From the NCBI GenBank assembly GCA_936440205.1, contig OW387147.1:24825629-24889628 (forward strand): a DNA stretch of 64,000 nt. The letters run 5' to 3'. Under the pieces are notes generated by a model. It worked only from the letters and a program-made list of their open reading frames with translations, was not told the DNA's origin and searched no databases. A program made the translations under genes and the position numbers. This document shows positions 22,741 through 35,771 of the stretch, piece by piece. The DNA is from Lepidonotus clava. Taxonomy: Eukaryota > Annelida > Polychaeta > Phyllodocida > Polynoidae. Numbering within the stretch: position 1 is the stretch's first letter; the number at the start of each line of letters is the position of its first letter.

Positions 22741-24148
22741 TAGTGTCCATACCTTACTACATGTATATGGTAACAGGTGCTTTATCAGCAGGCAGTCTAT
22801 TCAGCTGAGTCTGTAAGATAATCTAGTTTGTTTATCTAGTTTCTTATGAAGCAAATACATCATACATTAATTCATTATTTTTTTTACATATAAATCAGGC
22901 AAAACCAGATATAGTGAGTATTAACTAGACAAAAGGTGATTATATATTAACAAGAGAAAACCTGTTCCAGGCATGTTTATCAACAACTCAGAGGGATAGG
23001 ATTTCCTGAATTAAATTATAACAAACATGTAGGCCTATTTTGTCATTGATAGACGGTTTTTGTATTACAATTGGTAACACGACTCTTTCCTTTTTCACTA
23101 TCATAACAATATTCACATTTCATATAAAATTGGATTCGAATAGTGAGGCACTAAATGTTACCAAACAAAATTGAATACCTTATTAGATTTTCTTATTTCA
23201 GCATGAACTTCACGATGCTCTCGATCGCTACCACATGAAATCATTTTCTCTTTCAATTTCGGAATTTACATAACAGGAGATCGGAGGAGAAATCAACAAT
23301 CGAAGTGTCAGATAGGTAAACGCCACATGGGGTATTCTGATAAGGACGGAGCTTTGATTAAAACGGTCAAACAGCCGCCGACATTTCCCAGGAGAATAAA
23401 TATCGAATCTGAACTGCAGAAAAAGATATCGCAGTTTTCCTGGCAGCTTAAAGCCGTTCTCGCCGCGACGCCTAGTGGTGGCCTGATTATCAATGAGCTG
23501 CTCCCGCAGCGCATGCGCAGAGAGTGTCTGTTCGTGAGCTATTCTAGCGCCCTCAAGCGCATCTTTCCATACAGCAGCTAAAGGGGGGAACTTCAAAGGT
23601 AAGGGGTAGTAGTGGGGAGATATATGGAACTGAGTTAGCATCTCGGCCTTTTAAATAGCGGGAGGGCTTTGGGACTGCGCCGTGCATGCCATTCATGGTG
23701 GGAGTTTCAAAGAGGATCCCTACGTGTTTGCGATGCTCCACTCTAACACATTGTGTGCTAGGTTTTCATCGTATGTGTTAGCTTTTCTACCACTGTGGTT
23801 GCACATGCTTTATTGGTGTGGGAGAGGCACAATGTTGGAGGTTTGCAATCTTATTTTCCTTAAAAGGATATCTCCCGCAACTAATACAGAGCTACGTAGT
23901 ATTTAGAAGGTTACATGTACTGCAGAGCTATATATATAGGAGTTCATGGACACCCGCAGATGTCAAACCCCACTTGCTTTTCCAAAATAATATGCTTGGA
24001 ATGTATAATCAATTCATTAAGAAGCTTAATACGATCTAAAACTCCGTCAATTTAGAAGGCGGAGTCACCTTTGGTTTGAAAGTAAGTGTTTATTATAAAG
24101 TCAATATAACCGTGTATGTACCGCAATCCTTTTTTGATTTGTAAGATG
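22741..24148. other. Gene-free stretch containing a promoter-like patch
   Basis: 22.74-23.3 kb is AT-rich with nothing recognised. The segment 23.33-23.56 kb is CpG-rich and is listed separately. After 23.6 kb the sequence becomes ordinary again, with overlapping open frames on both strands and no domain. Confidence 0.5.
23330..23560. promoter_or_regulatory. CpG-rich patch with a perfect NRF1-type site
   Basis: In AT-rich surroundings this patch of about 230 bases is rich in CG dinucleotides (GCCGCCGACA, TCGCCGCGACGCC, AAGCGCATC). It contains GCGCATGCGC at 23509-23518, the core of the NRF1 consensus, which in animals marks CpG-type promoters. It is also open in both strands' frames. The plus-strand frame 23327-23581 includes LKAVLAATPSGGLIINEL, which faintly resembles the start of a LOTUS (OST-HTH) domain, so a first exon is conceivable. 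Promoter assignment is inference from base composition and motif. Confidence 0.35.
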
Positions 24149-24926
24149 AATGAGTGCATATGAACTATCAAATACATTTTTTTTAATGTGAATTTGTAAG
24201 AAATTCTATAGAATCAATATAATTCAAAGGCAATATTGGTAATTTTGTACATTGTAATGTTGAAGTATACAGCTTTCTAACTAGCAAGCCCGGAATCATA
24301 GTAAAATGACCATAACAGTTCTGTTTAATTGAGGTATGTTAACGTTGTCATTATAATTAATTTGTCACTTATATAAGGAGAAATAAGAAACATGTTCCTC
24401 CCCTACGATTTTTACTACAAATAAACACAGACCTTTGTGAAACTGCCTTAAGATTCTTTTGGTTTAGTAAGTTTAACCAATATAACAGTTTTTCGGGGTT
24501 TACCTGGACATTAGTATGGTAAAATATGTTCCTAAAATTGAATGAGTGCATATGAACTATCAAATACATTTTTTTAATGTGAATTTGTAAGAAATTGTAT
24601 AGAATCAATATAATTCAAAGGCAATATTGGTAATTTTGTACGTTGTTGAAGTATACAGCTTTCTAACTAGCAAGCCCGGAATCATAGTAAAATGACCATA
24701 ACAGTTCTGTTTAATTGAGGTATGTTAACGTTGTCATTATAATTAATTTGTCACTTATATAAGGAGAAATAAGAAACATGTTCCTCCCCTACGATTTTTA
24801 CTACAAATAAACACAGACCTTTGTGAAACTGCCTTAAGATTCTTTTGGTTTAGTAAGTTTAACCAATATAACAGTTTTTCGGGGTTTACCTGGACATAAG
24901 TATGGAAAAATATGTTCCTAAAATTG
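24149..24926. repeat. Recent tandem duplication, unit about 390 bp
   Basis: The block 24149-24540 is repeated at 24541-24926. Both copies start AATGAGTGCATATGAAC and end ATGTTCCTAAAATTG. Differences are few: a short deletion near 24640 and isolated base changes. The identity of roughly 97-98% by eye implies a recent event. The junction falls within the repeated word AAATTGAATGAG, consistent with unequal exchange or replication slippage. No gene is included. Confidence 0.92.
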
Positions 24927-25200
24927 AAGAAAATATTTACTTTTTCACATGGTACAACACAATGTCATATCTTTTTACACAGCCTAGATCTTTTTGGGGA
25001 CGAAATTATCCCAATTCTCATGTGCCAAATGCTAAACCACATAATGTTTTTCTTAATAAATTAGTTGGTACCCTCTTTATTGATTCTTTTAAAGGGAACC
25101 AAAACCAATATCGGGTCAAAATTTGGCAAACTGTAATACCTATTGAAATACATTCTTTGACCATAGCTGAGGCCCATGATCAAATGTGAAAACAGGCCTT
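24927..25200. other. Short spacer with an unassigned 95-residue frame
   Basis: The 24902-25189 plus-strand frame starts inside the end of the duplicated block and stops just before the long-TIR element. It has no domain that could be recognised and is probably not a gene. Nothing else is seen in this stretch. Confidence 0.3.
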
Positions 25201-28200
25201 ATAGTCCAGGAGCCAAATCTGAAAATCCTGATTTACCCTCCGCGGTGAGCCCCCTGGATTTTCTTGATTTTTTTCATCTTATAGCATCCTAGGGACCATA
25301 AATCAAGACGGTTCCGAAGAATTTAGGTATGCGAACACTGTCTAATTACGCGATTTGTGCTTAATTAGCAAAAAATGAAAAACGCGTTATTTCTATATTT
25401 CTCTGGAACTATGTAAGATATGATAACATGCTATATGTCATCTGAAAGGTAATTTTTTTCCTGATTTTTTGATATATTGTTTGCTATTGTCATTAATCAT
25501 GGCAATGAGTATTTAAAGAAAAACTGTTGTTTAAGTCAAAATCATTAGAACTTAAGGATCCAAGGTTAAACTCTGGAATTGATAAATCAAGTCCTAGGTA
25601 TACTTAAAGGGGATCTTTAGGCAGTTTTTAAAGAAGGTTGCATCTGATTTCATTGGTAATATAATGTAGAAATCATTTTTTGCTGATTAAATTCTGACCG
25701 ACTATAGGCTCATTTTGCACTTATATTTCAAAAGGAGAGATGATATCATGAAAATAACACAATACATCCTAAAGAGATGTGGAAATGATAATAACTATCT
25801 CCCTAGGCTGGTATTTCAGTGCTTTCACAGCCATTTGGGCACATGTATATGATATGGTAGCTGTTTGGAGAGCATTTTGGATCACAGTGAAAGATGTGTC
25901 ACAATACAACTATGGTTTGAGTAAGATTTCTTTCCTCAGCATAATACCATGATAATGTTTCAGTTTTATTACAAACTATCTTATTAGGGCCCTTGCATTA
26001 AGTTTGTATGCATCAAGGGGGGGAGGGAGGTATGAAATCTTTGAAAATGTGTGTACTTTCTAGTACAAATGCAATGCATATTTATGACCAAAGGGGGGTG
26101 GGGATCTGAGATTTTTGAAAATGTGTGTACTTATTAAATGGAAGGCCCCTTATAGTTCCCTCTACTTCTTGTGTACATAGAGAAAAGAATAGCTTGTAGT
26201 AGACTCACCCATTATCTGATCCCAATCCAGATTTCTGAGGGTATACTACTTTAAAGAAGAGATGAATCCCAAAAAGTATGCTGTCATATATCAAAGGTTC
26301 TGAATTTAGAAAAGAGTCCTTGTATCAATATGCCAACTGCAAAAAGACCAAGTGTGCTATTTGTTAAACTTGTAAACTTGATAGATCTGCTACCTCTGCC
26401 AAATTGTTGGTTTTAATAAATTACTAGATTGCACTCTTGGATTCTAGACCCATGTGCTTATATAAATGAGTAACTTAGCTTGACCATACACAAAATGGAT
26501 ATCTTATATTTTATTCTATATATGGGTTATTGGTATTAGTAATTTGATATTAAATTATGATCATGGTCACAGTTCATTTCTAAGAGCCAAACTTCCAATT
26601 CTCCCAAATTACCAATACAAGTTATAACCAGCCTTTGGTCATGCTTCACTGAGATTCATCCAATCAACTAACAGGATTTTGCCATATATATCCTATTTTA
26701 TTAGGAAGTGTACCAGAGGAACTGAGACCTCTGTGTGTGTACATACATATCAATATCATTGGCAAGACCTCAAACAAATATCAAAACCTGAAACAATACA
26801 GAAGTTCCTGGTATATCTTTCTATTTCAAAATTACAAATTTTTGGTATAGCCAATACTGGTTTCCCAATAGTATCTAGTAGTTTTATCATATTGAACAGT
26901 ATGTGCACCTTTCTGTGGGACCATAACCAAGGCAATACAGTATTAGGGGAATGTACAAGAGCAACAAATTGTTGTGATTCTGGTTGTAACCTCAAACTTT
27001 CTGTTATATAAACCTCAGAAACAATATTATTCCCTTATCAAAATATAACTGACCATTTTCATTTCTCAACTGCTATGAACAAGGATCCAATTTCCCTAAC
27101 CAACAGCAAGAGACAGCTTACAGTTAGATACTAAGGGAAAGGTCAATATGGTAAATACTCAGAGACCCAAAACTAAGGGAGTCATTATTCAAATATATGA
27201 ATAATCCTCCAGTCTATGATCAGTTCTTAGAATACAACACTGAATACTTAGTCTATAATACAAAAGGGTATAAAGCTAAGTGAGCAATGAACCCATACAG
27301 CCTGGAACTGTAAACCCTCTAGTAGCAAAATGGTAACAAAGTTTAATTTGGCAGATTGGTGGTAGGATGTTAACAAAAGTACAGCAGGTGGTCAGGAATC
27401 CCACAGTTTATGGCACACTATATATAGGCCTACAGTGTGTTGCACCATGGGAGGCTGCCCTTATCCCCCAGTTCAGGTCGCTTAGGGGAAAGGCTAGACC
27501 TCTCCACCAGTGATAAGGTTCTGAAGATCCACTACCTTCATTTTACTGCTGGAAGGCAACATTGTCTAAACAGTTAACTTTATCATTTTATCTCACCAGC
27601 TGCAGTGATGAATCCCATGCTCCTTGTGGAATTATGTGATAAAATTGAATAATTAGACAGTCATAAGTAGCCAAAATTTAAGCCTGCCCCTCTCTCTGAG
27701 GGAACCTTTATTAGGTTGTAAGTACAGTGTCTTACCAATGGGTTAACTCACACAACAGGGAGATAAGAACACTAGTCTGCCATCTTTATCGTCCCTCTGT
27801 CTCTCCAGGCCTCAGGCCTGTTGCCAGGGTGAGTTAAACATTAGATATTGGGGCCAGCAATGGGGGGATTTAAAAGAGTATTACAGCCTACAACTCCCAC
27901 TCTCCCTATAGGAACATGCTTTTTAAAGATCAGTTGGTACAGGGGTATGTAAATAGAAGTTTGCTGCATAGTGTCTGCTGCATATTGTCAATGTGTGAAT
28001 CTTTGGCAATATAAGGAGCCATCCATACCATTTTGAGTAAATAAATCAATGACTATACTAGTTTGATCAGGCAACAAAGATGAGCTTGTCTGCAAATTAC
28101 ATGGACACATATTTCTTGCTAATGTTTACTTATTTTACAGCTCCAATGTTGTATACAATGGACTAAATAGCTCAGAAAGCATTGAAATACCAGCTTAGGG

Positions 28201-28810
28201 AGACAGTGATAATCATTTTCCAATCTCTTTAGGATATATTGTGTTATTTTCATGATATTATCTCTCCTTTTGAAATATGAGTGCAAAATGAGCCTGTAGT
28301 CGGTTAGAATTTAATCAGCAAAAAATGATTTCTACATTATATTTCCAATGAAATCAGATGCAACCTTCTTTAAAAACTGCCTAAAGATCCCCTTTAAGTA
28401 TACCTAGGACTTGATTTATCAATTCCAGAGTTTAACCTTGGATACTTAAGTTCTAATGATTTTGACTGAAACAACAGTTTTTCTTTAATTACTCATTGCC
28501 ATGATTAATGACAATAGCAAACAATATATCAAAAAATCAGGAATAAAATTACCTTTCAGATGACATATAGCATGTTATCATATCTTACATAGTTTCAGAG
28601 AAATTTAGAAATAACGCGTTTTTCATTTTTTGCTAATTAAGCACAAATCGCGTAATTAGACAGTGTTCGCATACCTAAATTCTTCGGAACCGTCTTGATT
28701 CATGGTCCCTAGGATGCTATAAGATGAAAAAAATCAAGAAAATCCAGGGGGCTCACCGCGGAGGGTAAATCCTTATTTTGACTGATTTCAGGATTTGGCT
28801 CCCTGACTAT
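25201..28810. mobile_element. Long-terminal-inverted-repeat (fold-back) DNA element
   Basis: An inverted repeat with arms of about 650-670 bp (25201 to about 25870, and about 28135 to 28810) encloses about 2.3 kb. The outermost bases are ATAGTC(C/A)(A/G)GGAGCCAAATC. Strongly paired internal words include TACCCTCCGCGGTGAGCCCC, AATTACGCGATTTGTGC and ACGCGTTATTTCTA. Arm identity by eye is above 90% in the outer 450 bases and falls toward the centre. About 14 bases near the right tip are absent on the left. No target-site duplication is clear. The interior has no transposase that could be recognised; one frame at 26679-27011 is open on both strands and has no known domain. Such long arms fit a non-autonomous fold-back element; the superfamily cannot be named from the tips. 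Confidence 0.78.
25986..26150. mobile_element. Small MITE-like insertion inside the long-TIR element
   Basis: The ends AGGGCCCTTGCATTAAG and (inverted) GGGGCCTTCCATTTAAT pair imperfectly. Inside, a unit of about 75 bp containing GAAAATGTGTGTACTT is repeated directly (26042 and 26118), and G-rich runs follow. The arrangement resembles small hAT-type MITEs. It is tentative because the flanking duplication is not exact. Confidence 0.4.
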
Positions 28811-31800
28811 GAGCGTTTCCCTTCTATTGTGTGTGACAGTTCTATAATGACTTCCTGCAACTCCACGCTATGTTCAACCCAGCATAACACTGTATAGAGT
28901 ATCCAAGGTGTACAATTACTTTTCTATTACCCAACTTTACTTCGCTTTACTTTGTTTCAAGTGCTCGGTGACGCTGTTATTGACAAATAGGCGTCAATTG
29001 CATTTTGGAAGTCCATTCCAGTTTGTAAGTTAGGGCGCGATCGCATGATTGATGAATATGAAGCAGTCAGGAGAGCTTCTTTTCTGGAAATAGAGGGGAA
29101 CGAGAGAGAAAAAGTAATGCCTATGCATGTACATTTGGAAACCATGCTGATGTAGAAGGAAATAAACATAAATATGTTGTCTGTATACTATATAGGTTGT
29201 CCCTAGAAACAGTTATATCTTATTTACAAAATAATAATTAACAATTAAGACCATTTATTGCAGTTCTATGATTCAGGTTTGTTAAACGGTGGAGTGGAAA
29301 TTATTCGAGAGTGCTATGGCCTGCATGGTTTTTATTCAAGTACTTAGACAGAACATACTTATGGAAGATTTGAACATAAATGTAACTTAATATGGAAATA
29401 GTGTAATGACTTTACAGTTGCAGTGAAGAAAGTTTGATCTATAGACTGAATCACATTGAATTTGATGTACAATCCATTTTGCGTGCAAGCACTGATAAGA
29501 GCGCTGCAATACAACAATTACGGAATATGAAATTTTCTAATTTTACTCTATGCAAACGAAGATGAAATTCTCCTTTAACAATAATTTCGAAGTCACTTAT
29601 TATCAACAACAGCGTCTTTACCTCACTTCGACATTTAGAGTATAATTATTTGATTTGACTTTATCAATAAAACGACAAGAAATCGTAAATGAGCTTTGTA
29701 CAAAATATCATGATAAAATCATGAACGTAGATCTATTTTCTACTTCAAATCACACTTTGATAAAGATCACCAAAGTTATTTTATTACCCCACACAGTCCA
29801 ACATACGCATCCCCAAAACTGATATCCCTTGAACGTTTCCTATGGCCCAGTATTCCGAATCCGCATTCTATAAACCGAAATCCCTTCAATCTCCTGTTGA
29901 TCCACTATCCCTCACTGTATAATAATTCAATAAGAAATTCCCCACATAGGACCCCTGCGTGCCTGGTTTACATTCTCCCACCAACAACCCCATCTACCCG
30001 GTAACCGCAATGCTAAATATGTGGTCTCCAGTCCGACCCCTTAATAAATGAGCATTTCAACAAGTAATACAACCAATCGGTCCAGCTGCTAGTGCTAACT
30101 CGTTTAGTCAGGAAGGGGCAGGTTGTTTTTAAGTTGGAGGAGGCGGGGGAGAGCTCCGGACTGCAATCTACTTTGCAAAAGACGAATTCGCAACAGCCCA
30201 TATTTGTTTGGTCTTTTTTGGAATGTTTGTTTTTGCAAATTTAGTCCATGCCTATGGGAATCAAGTCAATTATGATAAATCCACAGATATTGGCTCACCA
30301 CCGGAGAAGATAGCATCTGACAATATCTTAAATAAACTGATAAAGAATGATTAGCAATATTTTACTAGAAACTTCCTTATTTACCTAGATTATCAATAGA
30401 GGTTGAAAATGCACTTTAGAATCAGAATGAATATTCTCATCATAACAGGGGCATGGGATCTAGTTAGATATCTTTTTTCCCCGGCTGGATAAAACGCCTG
30501 ACTTGTCTTCAAATCACTAATAATTATTTATTATTCCGAACTTAATTATGGCCGAACTCAAAGATGAGGTGTTATCAAATACGATATTTTGACTTTGATA
30601 CAATCATGTTTCTGACTTATGATCACATGTAGTTAGCCATATGTTACAATGTTACATAGTTACTAAGCAGTGGGAAGGATCAACAGATTTCAGATAAGGT
30701 GGAGGGACGGGGGCGGGGAGTACAACGAATTTGAGGCGTCCCCTTCGGAGGACAGGTTTTACATTTAAAGAATCAAAATTTGGCAAAAATAAATGGGAGG
30801 GAGGGGGGGGGGGGGGGTGGATCAATCCCATGGGCGGGCCTCAGAGACACACTTGTGTAATTTCTAGTGAGAAACCCGCTCTAGATCTAGAAACAAACAA
30901 CTTTGAAATGTAATAGCATGTTTATGTTTTACTCTGGGGCTGCACAGACGTTATTCTCACAGGCTCCGAGGTCAAAGCCTTCAAAGAAACATGTGTACTC
31001 GACAAGGCTGCTTAAAAGAAAGCCCACCCTTTGCCTCTAAATATTTAATCCAGTTGAAAGGCGTTCCCCCAAAAGAAATTCACTTGACACCTTGTGCTGA
31101 CTTGGTGTCGAGCCTTGAAGCCATGTGGAAAGCGGTCTCAAGGATGTACACACTAGGCGATCAAATCTACAGATCGGTTTTGGCAGTAGTTGACACCAAT
31201 CAAAAAGCTCAATTGGAAACAGTCATTTAATGGGGACAGGTTTAGGGACGTAGCCAGCCCTAGAGTCAGAGGGTGTTCCAGGTAGATCTAAGAGGCTTCC
31301 GACTTACATTTTTGTGAGATTTCTTATATTTTGCTTGTATTTTGGAAAATTTAAGGGGGCTTCAGACACCCAGGCACCCCCTCTCCCCTACATGACTACG
31401 CCACTGAGGTTCATAAAAGGACAAAGGAACTCAGAAACGGCAAAAATTCATTTCAAAATATTCATGAACTTCGAGATTTATATAATTATATCAATTCAAG
31501 ATGTTTTCAAAGCGCTTCTCACATTCAGTTTATTTCCGTTCACATTGTTCCACGGGAACATCTGTTGTTTTTTGTTTAACCCAACACCCCGTTGTGAATA
31601 GTTTCTGATCTTTCTCGACCATATCTGTTCAGTTCTCACACTTTTTACCGTCGTCGCCTAAGGTCACATGGGGCGAGTGGGCATTCAGTCACATGACTTC
31701 CTCATGAGATTCATCTTTGCTGACTTTGAATTAGTAAGGACCACCAGGATGGGAAGACCTAAATAGGGAATAGGGAATAAATGCACGATTTCAGACCTCC

Positions 31801-34771
31801 ATTGTTTTCATATAAAAAACCATTACAATGGAAGACGCGAACAACGAAAACTTGATGATGTAAAAATAATAGCAAGTTAAAAAGTTAGAATCCTTACAAA
31901 AACGTTATACAAGGGACCGGAAAGTCGAACAGTTTTCAAGGAGTAACTCAAAATAGTGTTTGTGACAAAGGACAAAAACTTCAGCGATTGAAACTTGAGT
32001 CTTGGTTTTAGGTCATGGGATGTTTTGTGAATAACGCTGATTACAAATGAACAGTATTGAAGCTCAAAACAACCTATGAAAAACACCCTCTATTGTAAGG
32101 GTCGGAAACTACCAGCTCTCAGATTGTGGATTCAGCAGTTTTTCTTTTTCTTTTCAGGGATTAATTTCTAAAATTTCAAAAAAGCGATGATAACGAGTTG
32201 GGGCTGGAGGATGTTTGCTGAAAATAAAGTTTTTCAAAGTCTCGGATTTCAAAGATTTTTTCCTAGTAAATCTATATCAATTTTCATTGATTTAATCTGT
32301 TTTGAAATAATACTCCAGATCTGTTTAGTGTCCAGTTTCTTCCCATCTGGTTAGTTTTCTCATTGAATAAGCTTAAGGGGAGACTAAATAAATTGAACAG
32401 CCCGAAGGTTATTTGTTGTAAATTCGATTATCTGATGTAAATAGGAAGGTGAAAGTAAAAAGAGAAACTGCTCATTAAGTTAGTTTAAAACGCCCAACTC
32501 TGTCAGGACATCTTTTAACTCTCTAATTGTAACCACATTTAATGTTTCTAGCGATGTTCCATACCTTGGGCTCTCATACTTACCTCAAACATGACCTCAT
32601 AATGGAAAAACAAATTTATACCGATCTATAGTAGATATTTCATGTTTTCGAGAAAACATAGGAGTCAGAGACACATACAAAACTTATTAAGTGTGAAACA
32701 AATAACCAACCTTACCTATCCAATTGCTGAAGTTTGTCCATTGCCGCAAATACACAATTAGTAAAGGTAATACTAAATCACTTAGGAAGATTATTTCAAA
32801 TTGCATAATATAATAGTAATAAGATGAAATTGATTGACTTTAAATCTTAACACATGTACCTTACTGTACAATAATTATGTCGATAAAGGTGTTATGTGGT
32901 TTACTGAGTATTTAACTTTTAAATTGACAAACATTCACGTTTTAATCTACAGCTTTTAAAATCTATAATTGTAATGTTTTCGGACAGAACAAAGAGCAAC
33001 ATATCTTATACTCATGTGTAGAGTCTCTTAAGACATGCGTTGCAACGCTTAATTGTATAACGCATTTATGTTCCTACCCAAACCGAAAGTGTTGCATCTG
33101 CATCAATTTGCCCCAAGTTAAGCTATTACTAATTATCAATAAAACCGAAAATGTAATGGTCCTTAAATCGCTCTCGTGTCCATTAGCGAGACAGCATTCT
33201 CCGAGGAAAATTGCTCCCTTGCAAATTACGTTTGTTCAATTGGAAATGGCACGATATTCAAATAGATCTCTCTTGCGTTGATAATTGAACACTAAACAGC
33301 TGGGACAACATTAGATCCACTGCCTGAATGTTAAATTGCCTTGGGCTGGCTAGAACTTGTGAGAACTAGAGTTGGTGAAAGTATTGAGACCCTCTTTTGT
33401 CGCCCACCTAAAGTCAACACCGTGCACCTGTGAGGAATAATCGAAATGATTTACCTGTAGAAGAATATTCGAAATAGAATTATCTTTGAATAATATTGAA
33501 TTTCATGCTTTTTACGGTATTCACATAGTGATCTGAGCCATAAAGTAAACGTCGTTTTACAGGCTGTTAGCATACATGATGCTCCTTTGTTTGCTAACAC
33601 ATTTAATTCTGAAATATGACATGGATCAAGATCATGTAGTGCTATGCCGGGTTCACACATTGTGAACAAAATATAATGCGACATATCTGATCATAACCAG
33701 CAAAGGCAATCCAATTGTGGACACTTCTTTTGTTTTTATACCATGCATAGGACCTTAATGAAATCTGGATTTTCAATTACACTCATAGCCTGTTAAAAAA
33801 AAGGAACTGCCTCAATGCTATCGAACACCACAAAAGCCCATCTATAGATTATGATTTTACGGTATTATGGTGACTTTGAACGCCCTGTAAGGAAGAAACG
33901 CACCCTAATGTGCAGGCTTTCTAAGTATTGATAAAGGGAAATTAACTGGTTCACCATAGAAAGGGTATTCTTGAAAGCTAGAGCAAATTTAATGGATCAT
34001 GTCAGTCGGATAATGTGATTAACAGATTAAACTCTGTTATGGGGCTCATTTTAACAATTTTAATGTCTTCAATGCATCGCAATGGGTGATTATCTTACAA
34101 ATGGAAGAAACGATATGTAAGATAAAAGAGAGTTAAGACCTTTCGAGGTTTGGATGTTATATCTTCTATGATGTAAATTATGTTTTAGGCCCAATTACAA
34201 GGAAACATTGATGGCTTTACACAGTGACTAAACGACTAACCACGTTGCTCATGTAATATCAAAATAATATAAAAAAAAAGACGTGTAAGTCAAATCTAGC
34301 AACTGCTTAAATTCATGGGCAGTGTGGGTTGAACTTAAAAATAGATTGTTTGTGGGAAGTTTGATAACATGTTTGTACTAAAGGTAACGAGAAAGACCAG
34401 TCTTGTGTCTTTGAGGGGTGAAATATCACGGGTGTGAACTAACATATGGACGGACGAGACACTTGAGACACAGGGCGCCACCTTTACCTTGTACCCAGCT
34501 GCCTTGGGGCTTGGCATCATTAATTTTGTTTAGGGAGACCTGCTGGATGTGTGACTCTGTGAACTGTATAGTTTTCAAAGAAAACAGTTTTGTGTCTGTA
34601 TATTTCCTGGTGTCGCATCCTTATGATAGCTAATTAGTCAGTGTCAGGTTTCCCCTTTTAGAAAATACTAATATTGGGGTAATTGCCTCAAACTTATTTA
34701 CATGACCTTGATGTGACAAAACGGTAACTACGTCAGTGGTAACCGGATCAGAGATCTCAAACAGCACACCT
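28811..34771. other. Gene-free stretch
   Basis: No supported gene. It holds a G15 tract at 30803-30817, a hAT MITE at 31243-31406 (listed separately) and a 79-residue plus-strand frame at 30991-31230 with no recognisable domain. The 33.05-33.35 kb part is complex, with many TAAT cores, and could be regulatory. The rest is ordinary AT-rich sequence. Confidence 0.5.
31243..31406. mobile_element. hAT-type MITE, about 164 bp
   Basis: The left tip TAGGGACGTAGCCAG and the right tip (inverted) CAGTGGCGTAGTCATG match each other and the common hAT terminus CAGTGGCGTAGCCAG. The subterminal G- and C-rich runs (GGGTGTTCC, CACCCCCTCTCCCC) are also usual for such elements. Flanks share AGGTT on both sides (about 31238-31242 and 31407-31411), compatible with a decayed 8-bp duplication. 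It has no coding capacity. Confidence 0.65.
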
Positions 34772-34972
34772 GGAGACAGGTAGAGAGAGAGACAGAGAGA
34801 GAGACAGTGTGTCAGTCAGACAGAGAGACAGACACAGAGAGACAGACACAGAGAGACAGACACAGACGAGACAGTGTGTCAGCCAGACAGAGAGACAGAC
34901 ACAGAGAGACGGACACAGACGCATACAAACAGACACATACACACCACCACTACCACCACCACCATCATAAAT
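34772..34972. repeat. GA/CA-rich simple repeat with higher-order unit
   Basis: The words GAGAGACAGA and GACAGACACA are repeated, including a higher-order unit of about 60-70 bases that begins with ACAGTGTGTCAG and is present twice (about 34805 and 34872). A short CCACCA tract follows at about 34943-34964. Open frames across it are artefacts. Confidence 0.9.
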
Positions 34973-35346
34973 AACAATAGCAATAACAAAACAGAAGGTC
35001 TATCGTTTTGGCACCCCCAGTTGTCATAATTAGTGATACCATATATAATTCAATAAAACCTGCAATATAAGTAACGATGAATCTTGTGTTTTGTCAGAAG
35101 TAAATGGTTTTCCACACACTATAAAACAACTGATTCTTGGCATGGCACATCTGGCATCCACCTCCACCCAACTCCATGGTTGCTGATGCAGGATACCTTT
35201 CACATGTGATGTATGGAGTACATTGAGGCACCATTAACCAGGGTCTCCTTATATACCAAGGGGTACCTCAGCTAAGAGGCCAGCAAGGGAAGAGTATTTC
35301 CTTTACAACGTACACCCTTTGCTTTTTTCGCATCATCTTGATGATA

Positions 35347-35771
35347 CAGTCGACTCTGTCTGTAGTGGACCCTGCTGAGACCAGGGGATTTGTCCACTAA
35401 AGACAGATATCCGCTTAAAACAGAGTCACTACAGAGAGAAGTATAAGACAAAGAGGTGTGAGTTGCTCATTAAGTTTGTAGTCCATTTATATTGCAACTA
35501 TATACGTATGTATTCTTGTATATACTAATGTGTATATAGTTGGCTTGAGGCAGGTGCGACTGCAGGACTTCTTCCTTTGATTGTAGTCAGGAGGAATTGT
35601 CTTTTTGAAGAAGGTGTCTAAATTTTAAGAAAATCTGTTCGTTTTCTACAGAAGACAGAGGTCTGCTCAAAACAAAGCGTGTTACCTTCAGTTAAAGAGA
35701 AATCCTGTTAGCTATAGGACCAGAAGATTCGTCCACTTCAGACAGTTCTCAACTTAAAAGAGAGTCGATTA
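35347..35771. mobile_element. pogo/Tigger-like MITE
   Basis: The left tip CAGTCGACTCTGTCT and the right tip (inverted) TAATCGACTCTCTTTTAAG resemble the CAGTCGACTCTC terminus of pogo/Tigger elements of the Tc1/mariner superfamily. TA lies on both sides (35345-35346 and 35772-35773), as expected for this superfamily. The left end has a secondary palindrome, GTAGTGGAC...GTCCACTAAAGAC. At about 425 bp it has no transposase. The right tip is diverged, so this is an old copy. Confidence 0.65.

Noticed and set aside
22568-22750. Repetitive RVLSN peptide frame
   Set aside because: Produced by the 15-bp minisatellite, whose unit length is a multiple of three.
34757-34942. Ser/Leu/Cys-rich minus-strand frame
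   Set aside because: Translation of a GA/CA simple repeat.
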